This document shows positions 1-8,398 of a stretch of 64,000 bases of DNA, piece by piece (position 1 is the first letter of the stretch; each line of letters begins with the position of its first letter). Both the position numbers and the translations under genes were made by a program. A model generated the notes under the pieces. That model ran no database searches. It was not told the DNA's origin and saw only the letters and a program-made list of their open reading frames with translations. Source of the DNA: VRUE01 sp963718755 (lineage in GTDB: Bacteria; Actinomycetota; Thermoleophilia; Solirubrobacterales; 70-9); assembly GCA_963718755.1 (NCBI GenBank), contig OY970376.1, forward strand, positions 310,001-374,000, in the 5' to 3' direction.

Positions 1-1
1 C

Positions 2-58
2 GTCCAGTCAACCCTCGACCGGACCGCGCGCGGGATCGGCCTGGAGGCGGCGGCATGA
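2..58 (+). CDS. C-terminal end of an upstream gene (partial)
   Basis: The frame starting at base 2 is open to a TGA at 56-58 and gives 18 residues ending in GIGLEAAA. The stop overlaps the ATG of the next gene as ATGA, the same junction used throughout the following cluster, so this is probably the previous gene of the operon. Nothing can be said about its function from so short a tail. Confidence 0.6.
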   Translation, partial: VQSTLDRTARGIGLEAAA

Positions 59-2211
59 GGACGCTGCTCGTCGACAACCACGACTCCTACACCTACAACG
101 TCTTCCACCTGCTGGCCGGCGTCAGCGGCGAGGAGCCGATCGTGGTCGACAACGACGCGGTCTCTTGGCGGGCGCTCTCGCGCTGGGACTTCGACGCGAT
201 CGTCCTCTCCCCCGGCCCGGGCAGCCCCGAGCGCTGGCACGACTTCTGCGTCTGCAACGACATCCTTCGCTACAGCGAGATCCCGGTGCTCGGCATCTGC
301 CTCGGCCACCAGGGGCTCGGCCACCTGCTCGACGGCAAGGTCTCGAGCGCGCCGGAGGCGATGCACGGCCGGCTCAGCCGCATCCACCACTCCGACGACG
401 GGCTCTTCGCCGGCATCCCGCAGGACTTCCCGGTCGTCCGCTACCACTCGCTGCAGATAACCGGCATGGGCCCCGACGGCAACATCACCGCCTGGGCCGA
501 CGACGGCGTCGTGATGGGAATCGAACACCGCCGGCGGCCGATGTGGGGCGTTCAGTTCCATCCCGAGTCGATCGCCACCGAGCACGGTGCGAGGCTGGTC
601 GAGAACTTCTACGACCTCGCTCGCCGCCTGCGCTCGCCGCGCTGGCGCGGCGCCAAGCGCCCCCTGCAGGTGCCGCCGCGCACGAAGGTGAGGCGCAGCC
701 GCAGCGGCGGCGAGAGCGAGCTGCGCCTGCGCACCCTCCCTGGCGAACCCTCGACCGAGGCGGTCTTCGAACGGCTCTTCGGCAACGCCGAGCACGCCTT
801 CTGGCTCGACAGCGCCGACGCGCCGACCCGACTCGCCCAGCGCTCGTTCCTCGGCACCAGCGCCGGGGCGGGCCGCTGCGTGCTCGAGTACGACGTCGAG
901 TCCGGCACCGCGCTTCGGCACGGTGCCGAGGCGACGACCAGCGAGCGCGCTTCGATCTTCGACTTGCTCGACCGCGAGCTCGCAGGGCACGCGATCGAGC
1001 CTCCCCCGGCCGACCTCCCGCCCGGACTGATGGGTGGCTTCGTCGGCTATCTCGGCTACGAGCTCAAGGCGGACTGCGGCTCGCCAAACGTGCATCGGTC
1101 GGACACGCCCGATGCAGTGATGATGCTCGCCAACCGCCTCGTCGCCGTCGATCACTTGCGTAGACGGACGCATCTGGTCGCGCTCTGCCACGGCGACGAG
1201 GCGGAAGCCGAGAACTGGCTCGACGAGGCCGAAGAGGCGGTGCTCGAGATCATCGCCAACCCGCCCGAGCCGGCTGTCCCACTCGCGCTCAGCCAGGGCC
1301 CGCTCGACTCTCATGTGGGCTTCAGGTGCGGCCGCGGGCGCGAGCAGTACCTGGCCGATATCGCCCGCAGCCAGGCCGAACTGGCGGCCGGCGAGTCCTA
1401 TGAGGTCTGTCTAACCGACCAGATCTCGACCGACGCCAGCCCCGACCCCTTCGACCTCTACCGCCTGCTGCGGCGCCGCAACCCGGCTCCCTTCGCCGCC
1501 TATCTGAAGCTGGGCGAGATGGCGGTCGTCAGCTCCTCGCCCGAGCGCTTCCTCTCGGTCGACCGTGACCGCCGCGTCGAGGCGCGCCCGATCAAGGGCA
1601 CGACCTCGCGCTCGGAGGACCTCGAGCGCGACGAGGCCCTGCGCGCGGAGCTGACCGAAGACGAGAAGACCTATGCCGAGCACCTGATGATCGTCGACCT
1701 CCTTCGCAACGACCTCGGCCGGGTCTGCGAGGTCGGCAGCGTCGGCGTCCCCGAGCTGATGATCGTCGAGGACTACGCGACCGTGCACCAGCTGATCTCG
1801 ACCGTGAGCGGCGTGCTCGACGGCGAGCGATCAGCGGCCGAATGCGCGCGCGCCTGCTTCCCCGGCGGCTCGATGACCGGCGCGCCAAAGGAGCGCACGA
1901 TGGAGATCATCGACGACCTCGAGGACGAGGCGCGCGGCGTCTACTCGGGTGCGATCGGCTGGTTCGGGATCGACGGCGCGATGGACCTCAGCATCGTCAT
2001 CCGCACGATCGTGATGCGGCCCGGCCGGACCACGATCGGCGCCGGGGGCGCGATCGTCATGCAGTCCGACCCCGAGGACGAGTTCAACGAGATCCTGCTC
2101 AAGGCGCGGGCACCGATGGCGACGATCGCCGAGGCCGTCACCGGCGATAGGACGCCGGAGGCCTGGTCGGTCGAGCTGGAGCCGCAGGCGGAGGCCGCCG
2201 GGGCGCTATGA
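55..2211 (+). CDS. pabAB: Fused aminodeoxychorismate synthase (PabA-PabB)
   Basis: This protein should convert chorismate and glutamine to 4-amino-4-deoxychorismate in the cytoplasm. Residues 1-190 form a class I glutamine amidotransferase with the nucleophile Cys82 in GICLGHQ and the His169/Glu171 pair in HPES. Residues from about 240 to 705 form the chorismate-binding domain, ending in the conserved GAGGAIV and DEFNEILLKA segments. The PIKGT motif (Lys514) marks PabB enzymes; anthranilate synthases have PIAGT. At 718 aa it has the usual length of the fused form. Folate needs pABA, but the next genes include an AroQ-type mutase and tailoring enzymes, so a role like CmlB or PapA in 4-aminophenylalanine supply is more likely. 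It is joined by ATGA overlaps on both sides. Confidence 0.93.
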   Translation: MRTLLVDNHDSYTYNVFHLLAGVSGEEPIVVDNDAVSWRALSRWDFDAIVLSPGPGSPERWHDFCVCNDILRYSEIPVLGICLGHQGLGHLLDGKVSSAPEAMHGRLSRIHHSDDGLFAGIPQDFPVVRYHSLQITGMGPDGNITAWADDGVVMGIEHRRRPMWGVQFHPESIATEHGARLVENFYDLARRLRSPRWRGAKRPLQVPPRTKVRRSRSGGESELRLRTLPGEPSTEAVFERLFGNAEHAFWLDSADAPTRLAQRSFLGTSAGAGRCVLEYDVESGTALRHGAEATTSERASIFDLLDRELAGHAIEPPPADLPPGLMGGFVGYLGYELKADCGSPNVHRSDTPDAVMMLANRLVAVDHLRRRTHLVALCHGDEAEAENWLDEAEEAVLEIIANPPEPAVPLALSQGPLDSHVGFRCGRGREQYLADIARSQAELAAGESYEVCLTDQISTDASPDPFDLYRLLRRRNPAPFAAYLKLGEMAVVSSSPERFLSVDRDRRVEARPIKGTTSRSEDLERDEALRAELTEDEKTYAEHLMIVDLLRNDLGRVCEVGSVGVPELMIVEDYATVHQLISTVSGVLDGERSAAECARACFPGGSMTGAPKERTMEIIDDLEDEARGVYSGAIGWFGIDGAMDLSIVIRTIVMRPGRTTIGAGGAIVMQSDPEDEFNEILLKARAPMATIAEAVTGDRTPEAWSVELEPQAEAAGAL

Positions 2212-2723
2212 GCGCGGAGAGTCCGAGCGTGCCCGAGGCGCCAACCCGCCCCGACGCGGTCGCGAACGCCCGCATCCGAGCGGCGACCGAGGACGACGCG
2301 GCAGCGGTTGCAGCAGCGGTCGAAGCGCTGCTGATCGAGCTTGGCGGTGAGCGCCCCTCGGTCACGGCGCTGCAGGAGGGCGCTCGGACCCTGGCCGCGG
2401 ACCCGGGAGCCGGCGCCCTGCTCGTGGCGGAGTCCGAGGGGTCGATCGTCGGCATCCTCGCCGCCAGCTGGCAGTACGCGATCCATGTGCCCGGTCACTA
2501 CGGCACGATCCAGGACCTCTGGGTCCATCCCGAGTGGCGCAGCCGAGCGCTTGGCCGCGAGCTGATCCTTGCCCTGGTCAGGCAGGCGACGGAGAAAGGC
2601 GTGCCGCGGCTCGAGGTCGGCCTGCCGCAGGAGAGCTTCGCCCAGCTCGCCGCCACGGAACGCTTCTACCGCGAGAACGGCTTCACCCCGCTCGGCCCGC
2701 GCATGCGAAGGCTGCTGTCATGA
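2208..2723 (+). CDS. GNAT family N-acetyltransferase
   Basis: The 171-aa product has the GNAT fold: a beta-strand rich core, the segment IQDLWVHPEWRSRALGREL, in which RSRALG fits the acetyl-CoA pyrophosphate-binding R/QxxGxG/A loop, and a late ERFYRENGF motif that is typical of the family C-terminus. It would move an acetyl group from acetyl-CoA to an amine. The start overlaps the stop of the pabAB gene as ATGA, so the two are translationally coupled. Its substrate is unknown. The neighbouring deacetylase-fold gene raises the possibility that an aryl or alkyl amine intermediate is protected and later released, but this is inference. Confidence 0.85.
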   Translation: MSAESPSVPEAPTRPDAVANARIRAATEDDAAAVAAAVEALLIELGGERPSVTALQEGARTLAADPGAGALLVAESEGSIVGILAASWQYAIHVPGHYGTIQDLWVHPEWRSRALGRELILALVRQATEKGVPRLEVGLPQESFAQLAATERFYRENGFTPLGPRMRRLLS

Positions 2724-2769
2724 GCGCGCGGTTCCTTATTCACCTATGTCTTGAAAAAGGAACCACGCG

Positions 2770-3759
2770 ATGACGAGCGCGACCTTGCTGATGGTCGAGC
2801 AGCGTGGTGGCCACCGCGACGGCGCTCCCTGGATCCTCGAAGGCGGCCGCAGGCTGCCCGGCATGGATGATCGGCGGCGGATCGCGGAGCTGCGCAACGG
2901 GCTGGTCTGCCACGCCGGCGTGCGTTCCTGCGGCGCCGATGCGGAGACCGAGGAGGTCGAGCAGACGCTGGCCGAGCTGCACGAGCACGACTACCTGCAG
3001 GCCCTGCGCGAGATCAGCTCCGACGAGCTGGTGGTGATGCCGGAGCTGGCGGCTCCCGGCCTGCCGCCCGACGTCCCCGTCAGCGCCCGGCTCGTCGCCG
3101 CCGCTCACGAGGGTGTGCGGACGGCGATCAGCGCGGCCAACCGGCTGCTCGAGGGCGCCCGCTTCTCCTACGCCCTCTGCCGTCCGCCCGGCCACCATGC
3201 CGGCCCCGACTGGTTCGCCGGCTACTGCTACCTCAACTCGGCGGCCGCGGCGGCACTGACCCTGCGCGACGGCGGCAAGGAGCCGGTCGGCATCCTCGAT
3301 CTCGATCTGCACTACCCGAACGGCACCGCGGCGATCGTGGCGCGGATGGCGGACACCAGCCTGCACTCGCTGCACGCCTGGCCGGTGACCAACGTCGCCG
3401 CCCGCACGGTCACCCCGAGCAACGAGCGCGAGCGCGTGATCGAGTTCAGCGGCAGCCCCGACCCCGCTAGCTACCTGGCCGCGGTCGCGCGCTCGGTCTC
3501 CTCGCTCGCCGGCAGCTCCCAGGCGCTTGTCGTCTCGCTCGGCTACGACACGGTGAAGGGCGACCCGCACGGCGACTGGGCCTTCTCGCCGACGATCTTC
3601 GCCCAGATCGGCCGCCTGCTCGCCGCCTCGGGGCTGCCGATCTGCGTAGTGCAGGAGGGCGGCTACGCCCTGCAGACGCTGGCCGCCTGCAGCTACGCCT
3701 TCGCCGCCGGACTGCTCGACGAGGCGCGCGACGACGCCAGGCAGGAGGTCCTCATATGA
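2770..3759 (+). CDS. HDAC-fold (arginase/deacetylase) amidohydrolase
   Basis: This 329-aa protein belongs to the zinc-dependent histone deacetylase / acetylpolyamine amidohydrolase superfamily. Visible are RPPGHH (His142-His143), the DxDxH segment (Asp177, Asp179, His181) and the GYDTVKGDPHG segment (Asp260), which together supply the zinc ligands and general base, and the EGGY loop with Tyr299. The usual HHGNGT after the DxDxH core is changed to HYPNGT. It follows the GNAT gene after 46 bases and overlaps the mutase gene by ATGA. Bacterial members remove acetyl groups from small amines, so a deacetylation or other amide hydrolysis step in the local pathway is likely. Confidence 0.85.
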   Translation: MTSATLLMVEQRGGHRDGAPWILEGGRRLPGMDDRRRIAELRNGLVCHAGVRSCGADAETEEVEQTLAELHEHDYLQALREISSDELVVMPELAAPGLPPDVPVSARLVAAAHEGVRTAISAANRLLEGARFSYALCRPPGHHAGPDWFAGYCYLNSAAAAALTLRDGGKEPVGILDLDLHYPNGTAAIVARMADTSLHSLHAWPVTNVAARTVTPSNERERVIEFSGSPDPASYLAAVARSVSSLAGSSQALVVSLGYDTVKGDPHGDWAFSPTIFAQIGRLLAASGLPICVVQEGGYALQTLAACSYAFAAGLLDEARDDARQEVLI

Positions 3760-4064
3760 GCCCCGGGCTCGAGCCCTACCGCCGCCGCCTCGACGGCCTC
3801 GACGACGAGATCGCCCGCCTGCTCGGCGAGCGCTTCGAGGTCTGCCGCGAGATCGCCCGCTACAAGCGCGCGCACGACATCCCGATGATGCAGCCAGACC
3901 GCGTCGTGATCGTGCGCGAGCGCTACCTCGCTCGCGGCGAAGAGGCAAAGCTGCCGGCTGAATTCACCGCTGACCTCTTCGAGCTGCTGATCGCCGCCAC
4001 CTGCAGGGAGGAGGACGAGCTGATGGCGGTACTTGAGACTTCCTCAGAGGGTGGGGACGCATGA
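3756..4064 (+). CDS. AroQ-type chorismate mutase family, probable aminodeoxychorismate mutase
   Basis: The 102-aa protein matches the all-helical AroQ fold in length and pattern: an N-terminal RRRLDGLDDEIARLLGER helix, the REIARYK segment with the active-site lysine, then PMMQPDRV. Aligned with E. coli chorismate mutase by eye, the PMMQPDRV stretch replaces the Asp48/Glu52-bearing DIDRERD segment, so the Glu52 position appears to be Val. Mutases of chloramphenicol-type and pristinamycin-type pathways act on 4-amino-4-deoxychorismate, and the adjacent synthase makes exactly that compound. I therefore favour formation of 4-amino-4-deoxyprephenate. It is coupled by ATGA to the genes on both sides. 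Confidence 0.8.
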   Translation: MSPGLEPYRRRLDGLDDEIARLLGERFEVCREIARYKRAHDIPMMQPDRVVIVRERYLARGEEAKLPAEFTADLFELLIAATCREEDELMAVLETSSEGGDA

Positions 4065-5449
4065 AGGGAGATGGGAGATCCATCCGTGGGACCGGGGGGC
4101 GCTGGGGGCTGCCCCCCGGTCCGCGGATGCCGAGCGCCGTGCAGGCGATCGGCTGGGCGCGGCGGCCCTACCCGTTCATGAAGCGCTGTCAGGAGCGCTT
4201 CGGCGACGTCTTCACCCTGCGCATCCTGCACTCTGGGACGTGGGTCTTCCTCTGCGACCCCGAGGACGTGAAACGGGTCTTCACCGCTCCTGCCGGCAGC
4301 CTCGGCATGGCCCTCGCCAACCCGCTGCTGCTGCCGGTGCTCGGTCCGCGCTCGGTGATGCTGATGGAAGAGCCCGACCACATGACCCGGCGTCGCATGA
4401 TGTTGCCGCCGTTCCACGGCAAGCGGATGGGAGCCGACGCCGAGATGATGGCCCGCGTAACGCGCGAAGCGGTCAGGAGCTGGCCCTTGGGCGAGCCCTT
4501 CGAGCTGTGGCCGCACATGCAGGCGATCACCCAGGAGGTGATCATGCGCTCGGTCTTCGGCCCCGAGGAAGCCGAACGGCTGGGGCGGCTGCGGAAACTC
4601 CTGCACCAGCTGACCGAGGCGCTCAACGACCCCGGCAGGCTGAGCACGGCTGCGGCGTTCGGGCCGCGCTGGCTGTCCCGCAATCACGGCTTCCGCGCAG
4701 CGATGGCGCCGGTGGAAGCGGCGCTGCTGGAGGAGGTCGACCGGCGGCGACGGGCGGGTGAGAACGGGCGCCAGGACATCGTCTCGATCCTGATCGAGGC
4801 CCGCTACGAGGACGGCTCGCCGCTGGGTGACGGAGAGCTGCGCGACGAACTGATGACGCTGCTCACCGACGGGCCGACCTCGTCCTCGCTGGCCTGGGTC
4901 TTCGAGCGGCTGCTGCGCCACCCCGAGAAGCTGGCGCGGCTGCAGGACGAGGTCATCGCCGGTGAGGAGGACACCTACATGGACGCCGTCGTAAAGGAGA
5001 CGCTGCGGCTCTGCCCGCCGGTGCCGGTCGTCGTCCGCCGTTTGCTGAAGCCGATGGAGCTGGGCGGCTACAGGTTGCCTGCGGGGACGACCGTCGCCCC
5101 CTGCGTGTACCTGATCCACCGCAACGAGGAGATCTATCCCAAGCCGCGCCATTTCCTGCCGGAGCGCTTCCTCGGACAGCCGCCTGGCACCTACACCTGG
5201 ATCCCCTTCGGCGGCGGCACCCGCCGCTGCCTCGCGGCGAGCTACGCCGAACTCGAGATGAAGCGGGTGCTGCGCACGGTGCTCAGCGAGGTCGACCTGC
5301 GCCCCGCCGACTCGGACTCCGAGCGGGCGCGGCGCAGCGCGATCTCCTTCAGCCCCGACAAGCGCGGGCGCGTCGTCGCCGAACCGCGTACCCCCGCCCC
5401 CTCCCCCCGCAGCGCCGAGCCATGGCAGCCGAGTCCGATCTACTCGTAG
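4061..5449 (+). CDS. Cytochrome P450
   Basis: A 462-aa P450 monooxygenase. The heme-ligand loop is FGGGTRRCLAAS with Cys390, the K-helix ExxR is KETLR at about residue 312, and the C-helix region reads PDHMTRRRMMLPPFHGKRM. The I-helix is unusual: where most P450s have AGxET or AGHETT, this one reads TDGPTSSS at about 269-276, so the acid-alcohol pair that feeds protons to oxygen is missing. Such changes occur in P450s with atypical chemistry. It starts with an ATGA overlap and its 3' end overlaps the next gene by 28 bases. It is presumably a tailoring enzyme of the cluster. Confidence 0.92.
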   Translation: MKGDGRSIRGTGGRWGLPPGPRMPSAVQAIGWARRPYPFMKRCQERFGDVFTLRILHSGTWVFLCDPEDVKRVFTAPAGSLGMALANPLLLPVLGPRSVMLMEEPDHMTRRRMMLPPFHGKRMGADAEMMARVTREAVRSWPLGEPFELWPHMQAITQEVIMRSVFGPEEAERLGRLRKLLHQLTEALNDPGRLSTAAAFGPRWLSRNHGFRAAMAPVEAALLEEVDRRRRAGENGRQDIVSILIEARYEDGSPLGDGELRDELMTLLTDGPTSSSLAWVFERLLRHPEKLARLQDEVIAGEEDTYMDAVVKETLRLCPPVPVVVRRLLKPMELGGYRLPAGTTVAPCVYLIHRNEEIYPKPRHFLPERFLGQPPGTYTWIPFGGGTRRCLAASYAELEMKRVLRTVLSEVDLRPADSDSERARRSAISFSPDKRGRVVAEPRTPAPSPRSAEPWQPSPIYS

Positions 5450-6750
5450 TCGGCGCCGGCGCCAAGGCAGCGGGCCTGGCGACCAAGGTGCACGCGTTCA
5501 ATCTGCTCGGCCTCGGGCCGATCTCGATGCGGATCGTCGAGGGGACCGAGGTCGCCGCCTCCTGGAAGGGCCGCAACGGGATGACCTCGGGCGAGGAGCC
5601 GCTGGCGGTGACGCCGATCAAGGACGTCGGCTTCCCCTACCAGAGCTTCAGGGAGTTCGGCGAGGCGGGAGAGGCGATCGACGAGCGCGCGATGCAGTTC
5701 TCCTGGCAGAGCTACATGGTCGCCAAACGCCGCTACGCGCGCTGGATCGACGCCGGCTCGCCGTCGGTGCGGCACCGCGACTACGGCGAGTACCTGACCT
5801 GGGTGCTCTCGCGCGCCAACGAGGGCATCAGTCACGCCGAGGGCCAGGTGACGCGGGTCTCGCTCGAGGACGGGGAGCGCTGGACCCTCGAGGTCGCCGA
5901 AGCGGCCGGCAGCTCGAGCTACTCGGCCCGGGGGCTGGTGCTGACCGGACCGGGGATCCACCGCGCCTTCCCACACGAGCCCGGCATCGCCGAGCGGGTC
6001 TTCCACTGCGACAGCAGGCGCGAGGAGTTCGCCCAGCTGCCGGAGGAGGAGCCCTGCGACGTCGCGATCGTCGGCGGTGGCGAGAGCGCGCTCAGCTGCA
6101 CGATGTTCCTGCGCGGCTTCCGCCCCCACAGCCGCTTCACGATCTACACGCCGATGCTGCCGATGAGCCGCGGCGAGAGCTTCCTCGAGAACCGCGTCTT
6201 CTCCAACCCCGACGAGGTCGAATGGACCGCGCTCGACCAGAGGACGCGGCGCGACTTCGTCAAGCACTCCGACCGTGGCGTCTTCGATCCGCCCAGCCTC
6301 GCAGCGATCGCCTACGACGACCGCTGCCGCTTCGTCACCGGCCGGGTCACCGACGTCGCCGCAGCGCGCGACGGCGCCGGCGTGCGCCTCCGGCACGAGT
6401 CACCCGAAGGGGTTGCCGACCCCGAGCACGACTACGTGGTCAACTGCACCGGCTTCGACCTGCTGGCGCAGCTGCGCAGCCTCTTCGACGAGGGGACCCG
6501 AGCCGAGATCGAGGGACAGGTGGGACCGCTGTGGGACGCGCCGGCCGGGACCGAGGTGCCGATGGGAAGGAACCTGGAGCTGCGCGGCATGCAGCCCCGC
6601 CTGCAGATCCCCGGCCTCGCCGGGCTGAGCCAGGGGCCGGGCTTCGCCAACCTCGGCGCCCTCGGCCTGCTGGCGAATCGAGTGTTGCAGCCGTTGCTGC
6701 AGGAGCGGGCGCCAGCGCTACTTTCAGACAGTATACCTACGAATACTTGA
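5422..6750 (+). CDS. SidA/IucD-like FAD-dependent N-monooxygenase
   Basis: The 442-aa protein resembles lysine N6-hydroxylase / ornithine N5-monooxygenase flavoproteins. It has an N-terminal FAD Rossmann motif (VVGAGAKAAG, residues about 9-18), a central NADPH Rossmann motif (VAIVGGGESAL, about 213-223), and a C-terminal VVNCTGFD segment that is characteristic of the family. These enzymes hydroxylate primary amines using NADPH and oxygen. No siderophore genes are near, so the substrate could be an amine made by this cluster. The reading frame begins inside the P450 gene, and its stop TGA lies inside the -35 box of the next promoter. Confidence 0.85.
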   Translation: MAAESDLLVVGAGAKAAGLATKVHAFNLLGLGPISMRIVEGTEVAASWKGRNGMTSGEEPLAVTPIKDVGFPYQSFREFGEAGEAIDERAMQFSWQSYMVAKRRYARWIDAGSPSVRHRDYGEYLTWVLSRANEGISHAEGQVTRVSLEDGERWTLEVAEAAGSSSYSARGLVLTGPGIHRAFPHEPGIAERVFHCDSRREEFAQLPEEEPCDVAIVGGGESALSCTMFLRGFRPHSRFTIYTPMLPMSRGESFLENRVFSNPDEVEWTALDQRTRRDFVKHSDRGVFDPPSLAAIAYDDRCRFVTGRVTDVAAARDGAGVRLRHESPEGVADPEHDYVVNCTGFDLLAQLRSLFDEGTRAEIEGQVGPLWDAPAGTEVPMGRNLELRGMQPRLQIPGLAGLSQGPGFANLGALGLLANRVLQPLLQERAPALLSDSIPTNT

Positions 6751-6775
6751 CAGGTTTTGTCCTATCCAATAGGGT
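6747..6775 (+). promoter_or_regulatory. Sigma70-type promoter for a leaderless mRNA
   Basis: TTGACA at 6747-6752 is followed by a 17-base spacer and TAGGGT at 6770-6775. The ATG of the next gene lies at 6783, seven bases after the -10 box, where transcription would begin, so the mRNA is predicted to be leaderless. The stop codon of the preceding gene is embedded in the -35 box. A small inverted repeat, CCTAT-N3-ATAGG (6761-6773), overlaps the -10 region and could be an operator. Confidence 0.6.
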
Positions 6776-6782
6776 CATCCAG

Positions 6783-8327
6783 ATGATGGTCAGCACCGGC
6801 GGGCGGGGGTACCACGGGGTTGTCGCAACGCTCGTCGCCACGCTTGCCGCGATGGCGCTGGCGACGGGCTGCGGCGACTCTTCCTCGGGTGAGGAGGTGA
6901 CGTTCAACGGCTCCGGTTACGCGAACGGCGACCTCGCCAACACGCGCAACGAAGAGTCGACGATCAAAGCGGCAAACGTCGACGAACTGGAGACGGCGTG
7001 GACCGTGCCGCTCACCGCCGAAAGCGCCTTCGGCGCCTACGCCTCCTCGCCGATCATCAGCGAAGGCGTCGTCTACTCCCAGGACCTGGAGTCGAACGTG
7101 CAGGCGATCGACGCCGACAGCGGCGAGGTTCTCTGGACGAAAAAATACGAATCGCCCGATCACGGCCCCAACGGCGTGGTGGTGCAGGGCGGAATGGTCT
7201 TCGGCGCGACCTCGACCGCCGCTTTCGCGCTCGATCAAGAAACCGGCAAACAGCTCTGGTCGGTAACCCTGATCCGCAATGAAAAAGAGGGCATCGATAT
7301 GGCCCCGGGGTTCCACGACGGGCTCGTCTACGTGTCGACCGTGCCCGTCAACGTGAGCGAATTCTACGGCCCGGGTGGGGTCGGGATTCTCTGGGCGCTC
7401 GACGCCAAAACGGGCAAAAAAATGTGGAGCTTCGACACCGTGCCGAAGGGCCTGTGGGGCAGGCCAGACGTCAACTCGGGCGGCGGTCTCTGGTACCCGC
7501 CGGCCTTCGACGGCAAGAGGTCGATGTACATCGGTGTGGGGAATCCGGGGCCCTTCCCCGGCACCGACAAAGAATCGTGGGGCTCCAGCCGGCCCGGCCC
7601 CAATCTCTACACCGACTCTCTGGTCAAGCTCGACGCGAAAACCGGCAAGCTCGATTGGTACCACCAGGTGACCCCCCACGCCCTCTATGACTGGGACTTC
7701 CAGAACCCACCGATCCTGGTCAAAGCCGGCGGCAAGGAACTGGTCCTCGGGGCCGGCAAGTCCGGCATCGTCCTGGCCCTCGACGCGAAGTCAGGCAAGC
7801 CGGTATGGGAGAAGGCAGTCGGCAAACACAACGGCCACGACGACGACGGCCTGCTCGCGATGCGGGGCGAAACGTCGAAGCTGAAGCTGCCGATGCTCGT
7901 CTACCCCGGCTCGCTCGGCGGCGTGATCTCCCCCATGGCCACCGACGGCAAATACGTCTTCGTGCCGGTGATCAACTCACCGCTCGAAGTCACCAGCCAG
8001 ACCGAACGCCAGGAACCGGGGCCGCTGAACGGCGAACTCATCGCGCTCGACGTCAAGACCGGGGCGCTCAAGTGGAAACACGAATTCCCCACCGCACCCC
8101 CCTTCGGCTTCACCACCGTCGCCAACGACCTCGTCTTCTCGACGACCTACGACGGCAAAGTGCAGGCGTTCGACACCGGCAGCGGACGCCTCACCTGGCA
8201 GGAAACCCTGCCGGCGGGCACCAACGCCGGGGTGGCGGTCGCCGGCGACATGATGGTCGTGGGCGCCGGCCTCGCAGCGGCCGAAGGGCAGACGCCCCAG
8301 CTCGTCGCATACCGCCTCGGCGGCTAG
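6783..8327 (+). CDS. PQQ-binding-like beta-propeller lipoprotein
   Basis: The 514-aa product has an N-terminal export signal ending in the lipobox-like ALATGC, so it should be a lipid-anchored extracytoplasmic protein. Repeated motifs of the type xxALDAKTGKxxW recur across the chain, as in the eight-bladed propellers of PQQ-dependent alcohol dehydrogenases and BamB-like proteins. I could not confirm PQQ-binding or metal residues, so enzyme activity is uncertain. The frame is open far upstream, but the ATG at 6783 is chosen because a promoter ends just before it and the signal peptide begins there. A second ATG follows directly at 6786. Its codons are more A-rich (GAAAAA, AAAACG) than those of neighbouring genes. 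Confidence 0.8.
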   Translation: MMVSTGGRGYHGVVATLVATLAAMALATGCGDSSSGEEVTFNGSGYANGDLANTRNEESTIKAANVDELETAWTVPLTAESAFGAYASSPIISEGVVYSQDLESNVQAIDADSGEVLWTKKYESPDHGPNGVVVQGGMVFGATSTAAFALDQETGKQLWSVTLIRNEKEGIDMAPGFHDGLVYVSTVPVNVSEFYGPGGVGILWALDAKTGKKMWSFDTVPKGLWGRPDVNSGGGLWYPPAFDGKRSMYIGVGNPGPFPGTDKESWGSSRPGPNLYTDSLVKLDAKTGKLDWYHQVTPHALYDWDFQNPPILVKAGGKELVLGAGKSGIVLALDAKSGKPVWEKAVGKHNGHDDDGLLAMRGETSKLKLPMLVYPGSLGGVISPMATDGKYVFVPVINSPLEVTSQTERQEPGPLNGELIALDVKTGALKWKHEFPTAPPFGFTTVANDLVFSTTYDGKVQAFDTGSGRLTWQETLPAGTNAGVAVAGDMMVVGAGLAAAEGQTPQLVAYRLGG

Positions 8328-8398
8328 ACCGTCGCCCACCTCACTCCGGTTGTAGCGATCAGAGGACCGTCGCGCGGCGCAGAGTCTAGGCTTTGCCG

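Noticed and set aside
55..2211. Anthranilate synthase as the identity of the first full gene
   Set aside because: The motif is PIKGT rather than PIAGT, and no trp genes are near.
4189..5152. Long minus-strand frames opposite the P450 gene and similar frames elsewhere
   Set aside because: They are Arg/Pro/Gly/His-rich shadows produced by GC-rich codon bias, with no family motifs.
6222..6782. Long upstream extension of the PQQ-propeller frame
   Set aside because: It overlaps the flavin monooxygenase gene, has no family similarity, and the promoter and signal peptide place the start at 6783.
6783..8327. Firm call as PQQ-dependent alcohol dehydrogenase
   Set aside because: Propeller repeats are clear, but PQQ-binding and calcium ligands could not be confirmed by eye.
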